A stretch of DNA of 40,196 bases from Shewanella marinintestina (GCF_023283845.1 NZ_JAKILC010000029.1:1-40196); one strand, 5' to 3'. Shown: positions 16,730 to 26,510, counted from the first letter of the stretch. Numbers and translations: made by a program. The notes: generated by a model not told the origin, from the sequence alone.

Positions 16730-16757
16730 AAAAGCCGCACCTAGTGCGGCTTTTTTA
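16730..16757 (+). terminator. Intrinsic terminator of fadL
   Basis: AAAAGCCGCAC pairs with GTGCGGCTTTT across a CTA loop and is followed by further T. Confidence 0.92.
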
Positions 16758-16852
16758 TTAGCAGAAATAAAGCTAAACATAAAAGTAAATTCATTGTTTT
16801 ATTCACTTATTCCTTGCTAAGTTAAAGGCATCATTTTCATCCCGAGAATATA

Positions 16853-17569
16853 ATGTCTAAGAATAATGCCCTTCCCGCCTTAATCCTTGGTAGCTTGCTT
16901 TGCTTAGGTTTAGTTATGCTAGGCAATACCGTTGGCGACAAACTGATAAAAATGAAAGCGATGGAGCGAACTGTAACCGTAAAAGGTTTAGCTGAAAAAG
17001 AAGTTAGAGCCAACGTGGCGATATGGCCAATTCGCTTTACCGAAGTTGATAATGACCTTAATAATCTATACCAAACAGTACAAGTTAAAACCAATAAGGT
17101 CGTAGATTTTTTAAAACAACAAGGTTTTAGTGATGATGAAATAACCATCGCGCTTCCAGCAATCGATGATAGGCAAGCTCAAGGTTATGTCGATCCAAAC
17201 GTTAAATACCGTTACGCAGCTAAAATATCTATCTCCTTGTATACCAATAAAGTTGATTTATTACTGAGCACCCGCACCAATATGCTTAGCCTTGCTAAAG
17301 ATGGCATTGCGATTTCAGATCAGGATTACAATAGTAAAGCGCAGTTTCTATTTACAGAGCTAAATAGTGTCAAACCTGACATGATCCAGTCTGCAACTCA
17401 AAACGCCCGTCAAGTAGCTGAAAAGTTTGCCAAAGACTCAGACTCAAAGCTTGGCAAAATCAAAAAAGCAGCCCAAGGGCAATTTAGTATTAACGACCGT
17501 GATAGTAATACGCCTTATATAAAGAAAGTCCGTATCGTCTCTACTTTAACTTATTACCTCAACGATTAA
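16853..17569 (+). CDS. SIMPL domain-containing protein
   Basis: This 238-residue envelope protein has an N-terminal hydrophobic segment (LPALILGSLLCLGLVMLGNT, about 7-26), acting as signal anchor, and a SIMPL (DUF541) domain. The domain opens with RTVTVKGLAEKEVRANVAIW and includes QQGFSDDEITIALPAI and a C-terminal VRIVSTLTYYL strand. SIMPL proteins form periplasmic oligomers of poorly known role. E. coli YggE of this family is linked to oxidative stress tolerance. It is flanked by terminators on both sides, so it is probably its own transcription unit. Confidence 0.85.
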   Translation: MSKNNALPALILGSLLCLGLVMLGNTVGDKLIKMKAMERTVTVKGLAEKEVRANVAIWPIRFTEVDNDLNNLYQTVQVKTNKVVDFLKQQGFSDDEITIALPAIDDRQAQGYVDPNVKYRYAAKISISLYTNKVDLLLSTRTNMLSLAKDGIAISDQDYNSKAQFLFTELNSVKPDMIQSATQNARQVAEKFAKDSDSKLGKIKKAAQGQFSINDRDSNTPYIKKVRIVSTLTYYLND

Positions 17570-17586
17570 CTAACTTGGCTCCCTTC

Positions 17587-17617
17587 AAAGCATAGCGTTA
17601 AACTAACGCTATGCTTT
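17587..17617 (+). terminator. 14-bp perfect hairpin after the SIMPL gene
   Basis: AAAGCATAGCGTTA (17587-17600) pairs fully with TAACGCTATGCTTT (17604-17617) across a three-base loop. The 3' T tract is short, so efficiency is uncertain. Confidence 0.75.
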
Positions 17618-17863
17618 GCTCATAAAACTCACTTATCACTATCACCTTTTTAATTAACTCAACCGCTGCTATTACTGTTCGCCCTGACCGCTTATTTTCT
17701 TAATTGGCCCAAACCCGATAGCGTTCTCTTCTAGCGGCTATCTTAGAGTGCAAGCGATCCAATCATTCATCGCATTTTTCTAATAAATAATTATTGCATG
17801 AAAAAACCACATCCATTAGAATTATTGCATGGACTGAATTTGTGCTCTTGGATATGTATCAAT

Positions 17864-18907
17864 ATGGCTATTACTATGACAAATACATTACTGCGTTATC
17901 TTGCTTTAACAGCACTGGTCTTTTTTAGTATTACAGCCAATGCCAGTAAGCCTTTCGACACTATTTCGGTGCAAGTACAGTTATATCCAAATACCGTTTC
18001 AATTGACGCATTCATTGAACCAACCAAAGCCGCCACAGTTTCAGCACAAACATCAGGGCGGATCATCAAATTAAACTACGACGTTAATGATGTTGTTCAG
18101 CAAGGGGCATCATTGCTCGAGATCACTAGCATAGAACAAGGTGCACAGCTTGCAGCAAGTAAAGCTGACTATGCTAAGGCCGAGGCAATTAATACCGAGG
18201 CGCAACGGCAATTACAGCGTTATCAAACATTATTCCCTAAAGGGGCAATATCTAAGGGGGAAATGGATCAAGCCGAAGCTAATGCCAGCTCTGCGGCGCA
18301 AGAGTTAACTGCCGCAAATGCCCGCATAGCTCAAGCTTTAGAATCATTAAACTATACGGTTGTAAGCGCACCTTTTTCAGGGATAGTTACGCAGCGCCAT
18401 GTAGAAGAGGGGGAAGCCGTAACAAACGGCCAAGCACTATATTCAGGATACGCAGTAAAGCCTATGCGTGCGATTGCACAAATCCCTCAGCGGTATATGG
18501 CATCCATAGAACGACAACCAAAGTTAAGCTTGACCCTTGCAAACGGTGAGGTGATTGAAAGTGAAGCTTTAACTGTTTTCAGTTTTGCCGACCCGCAAAG
18601 CCACAGTGTAAAAATTAGAATAACCTTACCTGAAAACATCGACGGGGTCGTTCCTGGAAGCTTTATTAAAGCTCATTTTGTTAGTGGCCACCGTCGCAGT
18701 ATTTTTATTCCCCAAAGTGCTCTAGTAAGCATTAATGAGCTAAGCGGAGTTTACTTACAACAGGGGAATACTTGGGTACTTAACCAAATAAGAACAGGAT
18801 TAAAAAACGGAGAAAATATCGAGGTTCTATCAGGATTAGCAGACGGTGAACGAATAGCAAAAGACGGCTACCAAGCAATGATGACTCTTAGTCAAAATCA
18901 ACCTTAA
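17864..18907 (+). CDS. RND efflux periplasmic adaptor (membrane fusion protein)
   Basis: This periplasmic adaptor links the RND pump encoded downstream to an outer-membrane channel. The frame is open from ATG 17798, but the first 22 residues (MKKPHPLELLHGLNLCSWIC) look non-native. ATG 17864 or ATG 17876 gives a normal signal peptide ending SITANA. The lipoyl half motifs are visible in VSAQTSGRIIKLNYDVNDVV and VVSAPFSGIVTQRHVEEGEA. An alpha-helical hairpin lies between them, and the C-terminal beta-barrel has PGSFIKAHFV. Its length of about 345 residues is normal for the family. It lies 52 bp before the pump gene in the same direction. No outer-membrane factor gene follows, so a TolC-like protein encoded elsewhere is probably used. 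Confidence 0.88.
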   Translation: MAITMTNTLLRYLALTALVFFSITANASKPFDTISVQVQLYPNTVSIDAFIEPTKAATVSAQTSGRIIKLNYDVNDVVQQGASLLEITSIEQGAQLAASKADYAKAEAINTEAQRQLQRYQTLFPKGAISKGEMDQAEANASSAAQELTAANARIAQALESLNYTVVSAPFSGIVTQRHVEEGEAVTNGQALYSGYAVKPMRAIAQIPQRYMASIERQPKLSLTLANGEVIESEALTVFSFADPQSHSVKIRITLPENIDGVVPGSFIKAHFVSGHRRSIFIPQSALVSINELSGVYLQQGNTWVLNQIRTGLKNGENIEVLSGLADGERIAKDGYQAMMTLSQNQP

Positions 18908-18959
18908 TGCCTCATATATTGCTGGCACTTTCGCACGCATAGTTTAGGGATGTAATCTA

Positions 18960-21900
18960 ATGCAAAACCAATCGAATTTAGGCTTCTCAGGTCGAATCGC
19001 TGCTGCTTTTCAATCCAGCGCTATAACACCACTTCTAGCGTTACTTGGCTTGCTGCTGGGCTTATTTGCAATAATGGTAACTCCAAAAGAAGAAGAACCT
19101 CAAATTGATGTCACTTTTGCGGATGTGTTCATTGCTTTTCCGGGAGCAACTCCTCGGGAAGTTGAAAGTTTAGTCACTTTGCCAACCGAGCAACTACTCT
19201 CAGAACTAAAAGGGATAGACACTCTTTATTCTTTTTCTCAGCCCGATGGCGCCCTATTTATCGTGGCATTTGACGTAGGGATTAAACGCAACGATGCCAT
19301 TATAAACATTTACAACCAGTTGCATTCAAACCTTGATAAATTACCACTTAATGCTGGTGTTCAAGCTCCACAGATTAAACCACGGGGTATCGATGACGTT
19401 CCCATTGCTAGTCTTACCCTTTGGTCCAAAAATCCACAAGTCTCAGCAGAGCAGCTAACTCATATCGCTAATGGATTGGAAACGGAGTTAAAACGTATTC
19501 CTGGCACAAGGGAAATAGACTCTGTCGGCGATCAACAACTCACGCTTAACGTCAGAATCGATCCACTAAAAATGAATTACTATGGCGTTTCTTTAGAAGA
19601 TATAAACCAAAGCCTTAATAGTAACAACTATATTTCAATGCCAGTGTCGCTTATCCAAGCTAATCAGGAAATAAAAGTACAAACCGGACAGTTTTTACAA
19701 AGTGTAGAAGACGTAAAACAACTTGTTATTCGAGTGAGACTAGATAGCGAAGGGCAAGCATCGCCAATTTATCTTGCCGATGTCGCCAAGATCACCCTAA
19801 AGTCACAACTGCCAGTAAAAAGTGCGTGGCATGGTGATAAACAAAATGTATATCCTGCTGTAACCATCGCCATAGGTAAACAGCCTGGTATAAATGCCGT
19901 TAACGTCGCGGACGCAATTTTAGCGCGGGTGGCTAAGCTTGAAAATGTATTGATCCCTGCAAACGTTGAAGTGAGCATCTCACGAAATTATGGAGAAACA
20001 GCAGGCGATAAAGCCAATACGCTGATCTTAAAACTCGGATTCGCAACCTTAGCGGTGGTTATTTTGGTGCTTTTCACCATGGGAATTAGAGAAGCGATGG
20101 TTGTTGGCGCAGCCATAATAATTACCCTTGCATTAACCCTATTTGCCTCATGGGCCTGGGGCTTTACGCTAAATCGGATCTCACTATTTGCTCTAATTTT
20201 TTCCATTGGAATCTTAGTTGATGACGCCATTGTCGTCGTTGAAAATATTCACCGACATATGGCTATGGGCAAACGCTCATTCTCAGAGTTAATTCCAGTC
20301 GCAGTTGATGAAGTTGGCGGTCCAACAATTCTGGCCACTTTCACAGTTATTGCAGCGTTGCTACCGATGGCATTTGTATCAGGGTTAATGGGTCCTTACA
20401 TGAGCCCGATCCCTATAAATGCCAGTATGGGGATGCTTATATCTCTCGCTGTCGCATTTATGATCACCCCTTGGTTAAGCAAAAAACTGCTTAAACACAA
20501 GAATTCAACAGCTAAGAATACGGCTGATACAACAACTAACAGCACAATGTCTGCAGTCTTTAATCGCCTAATTGGGCCATTTGTTATTAGCAGCAATGCC
20601 CGAAAAGCACGTTTTGGCCTTTCAATAGCGATCATATTCCTTATCGCTGCTGCAATCGCGTTACCTGCAACCAAACTAGTTGTGCTAAAAATGCTGCCAT
20701 TTGACAATAAGTCTGAATTTCAAGTCATGGTCGACATGCCCGAAGGCACACCCGTAGAACAAACTCAGAAAGTACTCAAGGAGCTAGGCCACTATCTGAA
20801 ACAAGTTGAAGAGGTTAACAGTTACCAGCTTTATGCAGGGACCAGTGCACCGATGAACTTTAATGGCTTAGTACGTCATTATTTTTTACGCCAAACTCAA
20901 GAGTTAGGTGACATCCAAGTCAACTTAGTCGACAAACAGCATAGAGCGCGCGATAGCCACAGCATTGCTCTTTCGGTTCGACAACCATTGCAAGCAATTG
21001 GTGATAAATATGGTGCCAATATAAAAATTGTTGAAGTACCGCCAGGACCACCAGTTTGGTCGCCTATTGTGGCAGAAGTTTATGGTCCCAGTCAGGCTAT
21101 TCGAGAGCAAGCAGCAAATCAATTACTCAGTGTCTTCAAAAAAACTCAAGATGTTGTCGATATTGACATCGACCTGCCTTATTCTGCCGCTAAATGGCAG
21201 GTCATTATAGATCGTAGTAAAGCCAGTCTATTAGGTGTGCCCTATCAGCAAATCGTCGACTTGGTCGCTACAGCTTTAGGTGGTAAAGATATGACTTACC
21301 TTTATAAACCTAACCAAAAACAGCCTGTACCTATTAATATTCAGTTGGAAGACGGCGATAAAGTCGATTTACAGCAACTGCTTAATCTGCATCTAACCGG
21401 ACAAAGGGGTAACACCATTCCATTATCTGAACTGGTTAGAATAAAAAAAGGCACAATAGATAGCCCGATTATTCATAAAAATATGATCCCAATGATCATG
21501 GTAGTCGCTGATATGGCGGGTCCGCTCGACAGTCCGCTTTACGGTATGTTCGACATGGTGAATCAAATTAATAGTAAGCCCGAACTCGATTTCAAACAGC
21601 ACTTTATAAAGCAACCTAATGGTTTAGATAACCTCGCTATATTATGGGATGGCGAATGGAAAATTACCTATGAAACCTTTAGAGATATGGGCATTGCATA
21701 TGCTGTAGGTATGATTGCTATTTATTTACTAGTTGTCGCGCAATTTAAGTCTTATACCGTGCCACTTATCATTATGGCGCCTATTCCACTTACCATTATT
21801 GGCGTTATGCCCGGCCATGCCTTGCTAGGAGCGCAATTTACCGCCACCTCTATGATAGGCATGATCGCGCTCGCGGGAATTATTGTCAGAAACTCCATCC

Positions 21901-22175
21901 TGTTAGTTGATTTTATTCATCAAGAAACGACCAATGGAGTCTCACTCGAACAAGCGGTGATCCGCTCAAGCATAGTCAGAGCAAAACCGATAATGCTTAC
22001 AGCTCTTGCAGCTATTATAGGTGCGCTATTTATTATTGATGACCCTATCTTTAACGGCTTAGCCATTAGTCTTATCTTTGGCATTTTGATTTCAACCTTA
22101 CTAACCCTGATCGTCATCCCAGTACTTTATTACGCTGTAATGAAAAAACGTTATAGTCATAGCAGGGAATATTAA
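18960..22175 (+). CDS. RND family efflux pump, inner-membrane transporter
   Basis: This 1071-residue pump of the AcrB/CzcA superfamily has the duplicated layout of a first membrane helix, periplasmic porter loop, six helices, second loop and six helices. TM4 carries SIGILVDDAIVVVENIHRHM with the proton-relay Asp pair. The first porter domain opens with FADVFIAFPGATPREVESLV. The second half includes AGIIVRNSILLVDFIHQETT. Several features, such as the EEEPQIDV start and PREVE, are typical of a divergent multidrug-type subgroup rather than of AcrB itself. Heavy-metal residues in TM4 (CzcA type) are not evident. The substrate cannot be told from sequence. It is encoded with its adaptor. Confidence 0.92.
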   Translation: MQNQSNLGFSGRIAAAFQSSAITPLLALLGLLLGLFAIMVTPKEEEPQIDVTFADVFIAFPGATPREVESLVTLPTEQLLSELKGIDTLYSFSQPDGALFIVAFDVGIKRNDAIINIYNQLHSNLDKLPLNAGVQAPQIKPRGIDDVPIASLTLWSKNPQVSAEQLTHIANGLETELKRIPGTREIDSVGDQQLTLNVRIDPLKMNYYGVSLEDINQSLNSNNYISMPVSLIQANQEIKVQTGQFLQSVEDVKQLVIRVRLDSEGQASPIYLADVAKITLKSQLPVKSAWHGDKQNVYPAVTIAIGKQPGINAVNVADAILARVAKLENVLIPANVEVSISRNYGETAGDKANTLILKLGFATLAVVILVLFTMGIREAMVVGAAIIITLALTLFASWAWGFTLNRISLFALIFSIGILVDDAIVVVENIHRHMAMGKRSFSELIPVAVDEVGGPTILATFTVIAALLPMAFVSGLMGPYMSPIPINASMGMLISLAVAFMITPWLSKKLLKHKNSTAKNTADTTTNSTMSAVFNRLIGPFVISSNARKARFGLSIAIIFLIAAAIALPATKLVVLKMLPFDNKSEFQVMVDMPEGTPVEQTQKVLKELGHYLKQVEEVNSYQLYAGTSAPMNFNGLVRHYFLRQTQELGDIQVNLVDKQHRARDSHSIALSVRQPLQAIGDKYGANIKIVEVPPGPPVWSPIVAEVYGPSQAIREQAANQLLSVFKKTQDVVDIDIDLPYSAAKWQVIIDRSKASLLGVPYQQIVDLVATALGGKDMTYLYKPNQKQPVPINIQLEDGDKVDLQQLLNLHLTGQRGNTIPLSELVRIKKGTIDSPIIHKNMIPMIMVVADMAGPLDSPLYGMFDMVNQINSKPELDFKQHFIKQPNGLDNLAILWDGEWKITYETFRDMGIAYAVGMIAIYLLVVAQFKSYTVPLIIMAPIPLTIIGVMPGHALLGAQFTATSMIGMIALAGIIVRNSILLVDFIHQETTNGVSLEQAVIRSSIVRAKPIMLTALAAIIGALFIIDDPIFNGLAISLIFGILISTLLTLIVIPVLYYAVMKKRYSHSREY

Positions 22176-22254
22176 AGCCCCTTTGCTGGGCAAAATATCA
22201 ATAAAGAGCCAGTCAAACGCCCTATAAATTAAACTATCGGTATAAGGAGATTGT

Positions 22255-22473
22255 ATGTCTATTGAAAGAGCAATTATGGCATTTGCAGGATTTATGGTTT
22301 TGTTGTCAGTTATGCTAACTATATGGATTAACGATAATTTTATCTGGCTCACAGTTTTTGTTGGAGCAAATTTATTACAAAGCGCCTATACTGGATTTTG
22401 TCCGGCAGCCATAATTTTGAAGAAAATAGGCTTTGAAACTGAAGCCCAATTAGCGACTGCCACTAAAAATTAA
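22255..22473 (+). CDS. DUF2892 (YgaP-like) small membrane protein
   Basis: This 72-residue protein has two hydrophobic helices (about 7-26 and 29-47) followed by the conserved YTGFCPAAIILKKIGF, the DUF2892 signature found in the membrane part of E. coli YgaP. The ribosome-binding site AAGGAGA is very good. The rhodanese gene starts 22 bp downstream. In YgaP the rhodanese and this membrane module are one polypeptide, so the pair here is probably the split version of the same unit, anchoring sulfur-transfer chemistry at the inner membrane. Confidence 0.88.
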   Translation: MSIERAIMAFAGFMVLLSVMLTIWINDNFIWLTVFVGANLLQSAYTGFCPAAIILKKIGFETEAQLATATKN

Positions 22474-22495
22474 ACCATAATATATAGGTACATTG

Positions 22496-22894
22496 ATGAG
22501 TAACGCTTTAAATACGCTGCTGAAACTGCCAGTAAAAATAACATGGTTGTTAGGATTAAGTGTGCTGCTTATGCTGGTTAGCACATTTTCAATGGCTGCC
22601 GATCAAGATGCTAAAGTTACCTGGCAAAAAATTGAAGCTGGGGCTCTAGTAATTGATGTGCGTACCCCTGGAGAATTTGCTCAAGGCCATTTACCTAACG
22701 CAATTAATATTCCCTATCAGCAGATCACAAGTGAGTTGACCACCAAGGAAATTGCAAAAGACCGCTCTATCATCGTGTACTGTCGCAGTGGTAATCGCAG
22801 TGGGATCGCCAATAAAATGCTAGTCACTGACGGCTACAGCAATGTCTACAATGGTGGGGCTTATCAAACGTTAATGAATGCAAAGCCCAAATAA
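22496..22894 (+). CDS. Periplasmic rhodanese-like sulfurtransferase
   Basis: This 132-residue protein begins at ATG 22496, with AGG seven bases upstream. It has an N-terminal signal or anchor segment (about 13-35, ending FSMAA) and a single rhodanese domain. LVIDVRTPGEFAQGHLPNAI is the classical first motif, and the active-site loop is CRSGNRSG with nucleophilic Cys96. It is complete and lies directly after the DUF2892 gene, with which it should function. The location is periplasmic by the signal sequence. The sulfur donor and acceptor are unknown. Confidence 0.9.
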   Translation: MSNALNTLLKLPVKITWLLGLSVLLMLVSTFSMAADQDAKVTWQKIEAGALVIDVRTPGEFAQGHLPNAINIPYQQITSELTTKEIAKDRSIIVYCRSGNRSGIANKMLVTDGYSNVYNGGAYQTLMNAKPK

Positions 22895-22935
22895 TTCAAC
22901 TTCGGCTGCTCGTAGCAAATACCGAAATAGATTTA

Positions 22936-22972
22936 AGGCAATTAAAAGCGTGCGATTCCCTTTTAATTGCCT
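22936..22972 (+). terminator. Terminator of the RND/rhodanese cluster
   Basis: AGGCAATTAAAAG (22936-22948) pairs fully with CTTTTAATTGCCT (22960-22972) across an 11-base loop. It is followed by GTTTATAT. Confidence 0.75.
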
Positions 22973-23559
22973 GTTTATATAAGATTGGCGCTATCTTCGG
23001 CACTTTTATCAAGGTATTTATCTAAAAACTTGGCCCAACCTTTTCATGTATCTCATTGAGATATATTAATTCCAACTGTAATAAACCTACCTTGTTGTAA
23101 CGTTAAATTTATCCCCCTAAGTTCGAGCATAAAACAAACTTAAATATTGATATTTGGACTTAATTTAGCAGTTAAAACTAATGCGTTAGTCACCTATTGG
23201 TATAAGTTATAACCAAAATGTGTGGTGATAATTTAACCCATAATTTCAAAAGCTTAAATTTAGCTAACACTAATCTAGTTGATTCTGCTTATTTTATACA
23301 AAAATTCGCAGCACCTCACCCTGAGAATAAAAACAATACAAATTCGAATTAAAAACCATTAAAGCTCAAAAGTGGTGAATACCTATTCAGTGTAAACAAT
23401 TAATTCCAACTAGGCACTTTTATCACCAACTGATTAACAATTTGTTTACAAAGTTTTCACGTACAGATACATTTATTGTCGCTGAAGCATATATTTGAAT
23501 TATGTTCTGCAAAAATTATAAAAAACAAATAAATATCCTGAATAACATGGAAGACAGTA
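22973..23559. other. Long A/T-rich leader upstream of the protease gene
   Basis: 587 bp without a credible gene. Features seen are a direct repeat of GGCACTTTTATCA at 22999-23011 and 23413-23425, a palindrome ACTAA-TGCG-TTAGT at 23178-23191, and an imperfect inverted repeat TTGGTATAA/TTATAACCAA at 23198-23217. These may be regulator sites for the secreted protease, but none matches a motif I can name. Confidence 0.4.
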
Positions 23560-25980
23560 ATGACTACAAGAAATGTAACTCAAGCAGCGTTATCGCTTTC
23601 TGTGCTTGCACTTGCGGTTTCTGCAAGTGTAAGCGCAGCTCCTTCATTTGACCCTAACCTTGGCGTGAATAGCGCGCAAATAAGCAATGATAATCCTTTG
23701 CCAAAGCGCTATATCGTTAAGTTTAAAAACGCCAATGCAGCTGCTGGCTTCGTACAATCCACTGATAGCATGCAAGATGCTCAATACGAGCCTAGAACAA
23801 ATGAAGTTTTTTCTCACTTTCGTGCTCTAAATAGCGTTTCAGCTAAAGAGATGAAACGAATTGGTCGCACTAATAGCTACTCAGTTAAACTCGATAACAA
23901 CAACATTCAAGCCTTAAGATTCCGCTCAGATGTTGATTATGTTGAAGAAGATGTGCCTCGCCGTCTATTATCTGAAACTACGCCTTGGGGGCAAACCTAT
24001 GTAGGTGCAACGAGCCTGAGTGATAGCCAAGCAGGTAACCGTACCATTTGTATTATCGACTCTGGATACGATAGAGGCCACAATGACCTCAATGCCAATA
24101 ATGTCACAGGTACTAATAATTCAGGGACAGCAAACTGGTTCGATCCAGGAACAGGCAATGCTCACGGTACTCACGTAGCCGGCACTATTGCTGCAATAGC
24201 TAACAACGAAGGGGTTGTTGGTGTCATGCCAAACCAAAATGCCAACATCCACGTTATTAAAGTATTTAACGCGTCGGGTTGGGGTTATTCATCATCACTG
24301 ATTTCAGCCGTAGACACTTGTGTGAATAATGGAGCCAATGTTGTGACTATGAGCCTTGGCGGTTCTAGCTCAAGCAACAGCGAGCGAAATGCCTTAGCCG
24401 CTCATGAAAGTAATGGTGTTTTACTTATTGCAGCTGCAGGTAACGACGGTAACGCCACCCATAGCTACCCAGCCTCTTATGACTCTGTGATGTCAGTTGC
24501 TGCAGTCGACAGTAATAAAGATCATGCCGCATTTTCGCAATATACCGATCAAGTTGAGATCTCTGGTCCCGGTGAAGCGATTTTATCTACTGTAACCCGA
24601 GGTGAAGGCCGCCTAGCAGACATTAATATTGGTGGTCAGTCTTATTTTGATAATGGTGTTGTGCCTCATAATCGCTACGTACAATCTGGTTCTAGCCACG
24701 TAAGCTCGCCATTTATCGGCAGTGCAACAGGCGTTTTGGCAGAATGTACAATTAATGGCAGTACATTTAATTGTGGCAACATGAGTAACAAAGTTTGTTT
24801 AGTCGAACGCGTTGGTAACCAAGGTACTAGCTACCCTGAAATCAATGCAGTAAAAGCTTGTGCGACAGCCGGAGCAACCGCAGCTATTGTTTACAGTAAT
24901 AGCACCCTACCCGGTTTACAAAACCCATTCCTTGTAGATAGCAATAACGAAGCCCCATTAGTGTCAGTTTCAGTTGACCGCGCTACGGGTTTAGCACTTA
25001 AAAACCAACTAGGTAGCAGTGTTACGGTTTCTAATACTGATAATGAAGACTATGAGTATTACAACGGTACATCAATGGCAACCCCTCATGTATCGGGCGT
25101 AGCAACATTAGTTTGGAGTCATCACACTCAATGTAGTGCAGAACAGGTTCGTAATGCACTAAAAGCAACTGCAGAAGATTTAGAAACTGCAGGCCGTGAT
25201 AATAAAACGGGTTTTGGTTTAGTAGACGCAAATGCAGCTAAAGCCTATTTAGACCAATCTTGTGATGGTCCAACAGACCCAGGAACAGGGCCTGGTGACA
25301 ACGTATTAGTCAATGGTGTCACTAAGGCAAACCTTGCAGGCGCTAAAGGTGATGAGCTGTATTACTCAATAGATGTACCAGCTGGTGCAACTGATCTGAG
25401 CTTTAATATGAGCGGCGGAACAGGCGATGCAGATCTATACGTTCAGTATGGCGCATCTCCGACAAGTAATAGCTATGATTGTCGTCCATGGAAAAATGGT
25501 AACAATGAATCATGCCCTATCACTAATGCGCAATCTGGTACCTATTATGTGATGGTACAAGGTTACAGTGCATTTAACTCAGTAAATTTAGTTGCTAGCT
25601 TTAATGAGTCAACTGGTGGTGGTAATACCGGTGGCCCAGCAACATACACCAACACTAACAGCTACAATATTCCAGATAACAGTAGCGTTGGCGTTGAAAG
25701 TGTCATTGCAGCAACGCGTACAGGTGATTCTGGGAACGTTACAGTCAAGGTTAACATCAGCCACACTTATATTGGCGATCTACAGGTTGAGCTTCATAGC
25801 CCAACAGGCCAAATTGCAGTTTTACATGACAATTCAGGTGGCAGCAGTAATGACATTATCAAAACATATACTGTAGATATGTCAGGTGTTGGTTCTGCTG
25901 GTGACTGGAAACTAAAAGCTGTTGATAGTGCGCGCCGTGATACTGGCAGCATTAACTCATGGGAACTCAGCTTCCAATAA
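23560..25980 (+). CDS. Secreted subtilisin-like serine protease (S8) with PA, PPC and P domains
   Basis: This 806-residue exported protease has a signal peptide (about 1-27, ending SVSAA). An I9-type propeptide (KRYIVKFKN to about residue 135) is followed by the S8 domain. The catalytic triad is Asp167 in CIIDSGYD, His202 in HGTHVAGT and Ser505 in GTSMATPHVSG. A protease-associated insert lies at about 345-480 (NKVCLVERVG, AAIVYSNS). The C-terminal extensions are a PPC domain (about 585-690, with DLSFNMSGGTGDADLYVQYG) and a proprotein-convertase P domain (about 705-806, with YIGDLQVELHSPTG and INSWELSF). This architecture is typical of cold-adapted alkaline proteases of marine gammaproteobacteria. 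PPC domains are often trimmed after export. It stands alone between a long leader and a terminator. Confidence 0.95.
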   Translation: MTTRNVTQAALSLSVLALAVSASVSAAPSFDPNLGVNSAQISNDNPLPKRYIVKFKNANAAAGFVQSTDSMQDAQYEPRTNEVFSHFRALNSVSAKEMKRIGRTNSYSVKLDNNNIQALRFRSDVDYVEEDVPRRLLSETTPWGQTYVGATSLSDSQAGNRTICIIDSGYDRGHNDLNANNVTGTNNSGTANWFDPGTGNAHGTHVAGTIAAIANNEGVVGVMPNQNANIHVIKVFNASGWGYSSSLISAVDTCVNNGANVVTMSLGGSSSSNSERNALAAHESNGVLLIAAAGNDGNATHSYPASYDSVMSVAAVDSNKDHAAFSQYTDQVEISGPGEAILSTVTRGEGRLADINIGGQSYFDNGVVPHNRYVQSGSSHVSSPFIGSATGVLAECTINGSTFNCGNMSNKVCLVERVGNQGTSYPEINAVKACATAGATAAIVYSNSTLPGLQNPFLVDSNNEAPLVSVSVDRATGLALKNQLGSSVTVSNTDNEDYEYYNGTSMATPHVSGVATLVWSHHTQCSAEQVRNALKATAEDLETAGRDNKTGFGLVDANAAKAYLDQSCDGPTDPGTGPGDNVLVNGVTKANLAGAKGDELYYSIDVPAGATDLSFNMSGGTGDADLYVQYGASPTSNSYDCRPWKNGNNESCPITNAQSGTYYVMVQGYSAFNSVNLVASFNESTGGGNTGGPATYTNTNSYNIPDNSSVGVESVIAATRTGDSGNVTVKVNISHTYIGDLQVELHSPTGQIAVLHDNSGGSSNDIIKTYTVDMSGVGSAGDWKLKAVDSARRDTGSINSWELSFQ

Positions 25981-26001
25981 ACTTGCAGTAGCAAAATGAT
26001 T

Positions 26002-26030
26002 AAAGAGAGCTTAATAAGCTCTCTTTTTAT
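26002..26030 (+). terminator. Intrinsic terminator of the protease gene
   Basis: AAAGAGAGCTTA (26002-26013) pairs with TAAGCTCTCTTT (26015-26026), followed by a T-rich tail. The real loop is formed by the central TTAATAA. Confidence 0.9.
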
Positions 26031-26168
26031 TTAGGGGTGATGACGTCAATGACATAGGTTGAGTCATGCCAATTGCAAGCCGTATTCAATCTATAAAGAT
26101 CTGCCACAAATAAGCTGATATAATTAGCTCATTCAGGTAAGTACCAACAAGATGATTGCAACCACACT

Positions 26169-26489
26169 ATGACCCAAGCAAACAATCCACTCCACGGCAT
26201 AAAGCTCGAAGATTTATTAACTGATCTTGTTGATCACTATGGTTGGGAAGAGCTAGGCAGCCGTATTGATATCCGCTGCTTTAATCATGATCCAAGTATT
26301 AAATCTAGCCTCAAGTTTTTACGTAAAACCCCATGGGCAAGAGATAAAGTGGAATACCTTTACTTGAAAATGAACAAGCTACCTTTACCTGCACCTAAAG
26401 CGTACAGTGATGAACCCGCCATAGCTAAGCCTGTGAAGCAAAGAAAACAACTGCCAGCTGCTAATATAAAGATCTGGGGCGACAGGTAA
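26169..26489 (+). CDS. VF530 family (DUF2132) small protein
   Basis: This 106-residue soluble protein has NPLHGIKLEDLLTDLVDHYG and WEELGSRIDIRCFNHDPSIK, followed by SSLKFLRKTPWARDKVEYLY, the conserved VF530 core. A structure of a family member is described as a helical fold proposed to bind DNA, but function is not established. The C-terminal 30 residues are basic and Pro-rich, and variable in such proteins. It converges with the minus-strand gene beyond the shared hairpin at 26511-26543. Confidence 0.85.
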   Translation: MTQANNPLHGIKLEDLLTDLVDHYGWEELGSRIDIRCFNHDPSIKSSLKFLRKTPWARDKVEYLYLKMNKLPLPAPKAYSDEPAIAKPVKQRKQLPAANIKIWGDR

Positions 26490-26510
26490 TCACCGACGAA
26501 GATAGACGTG

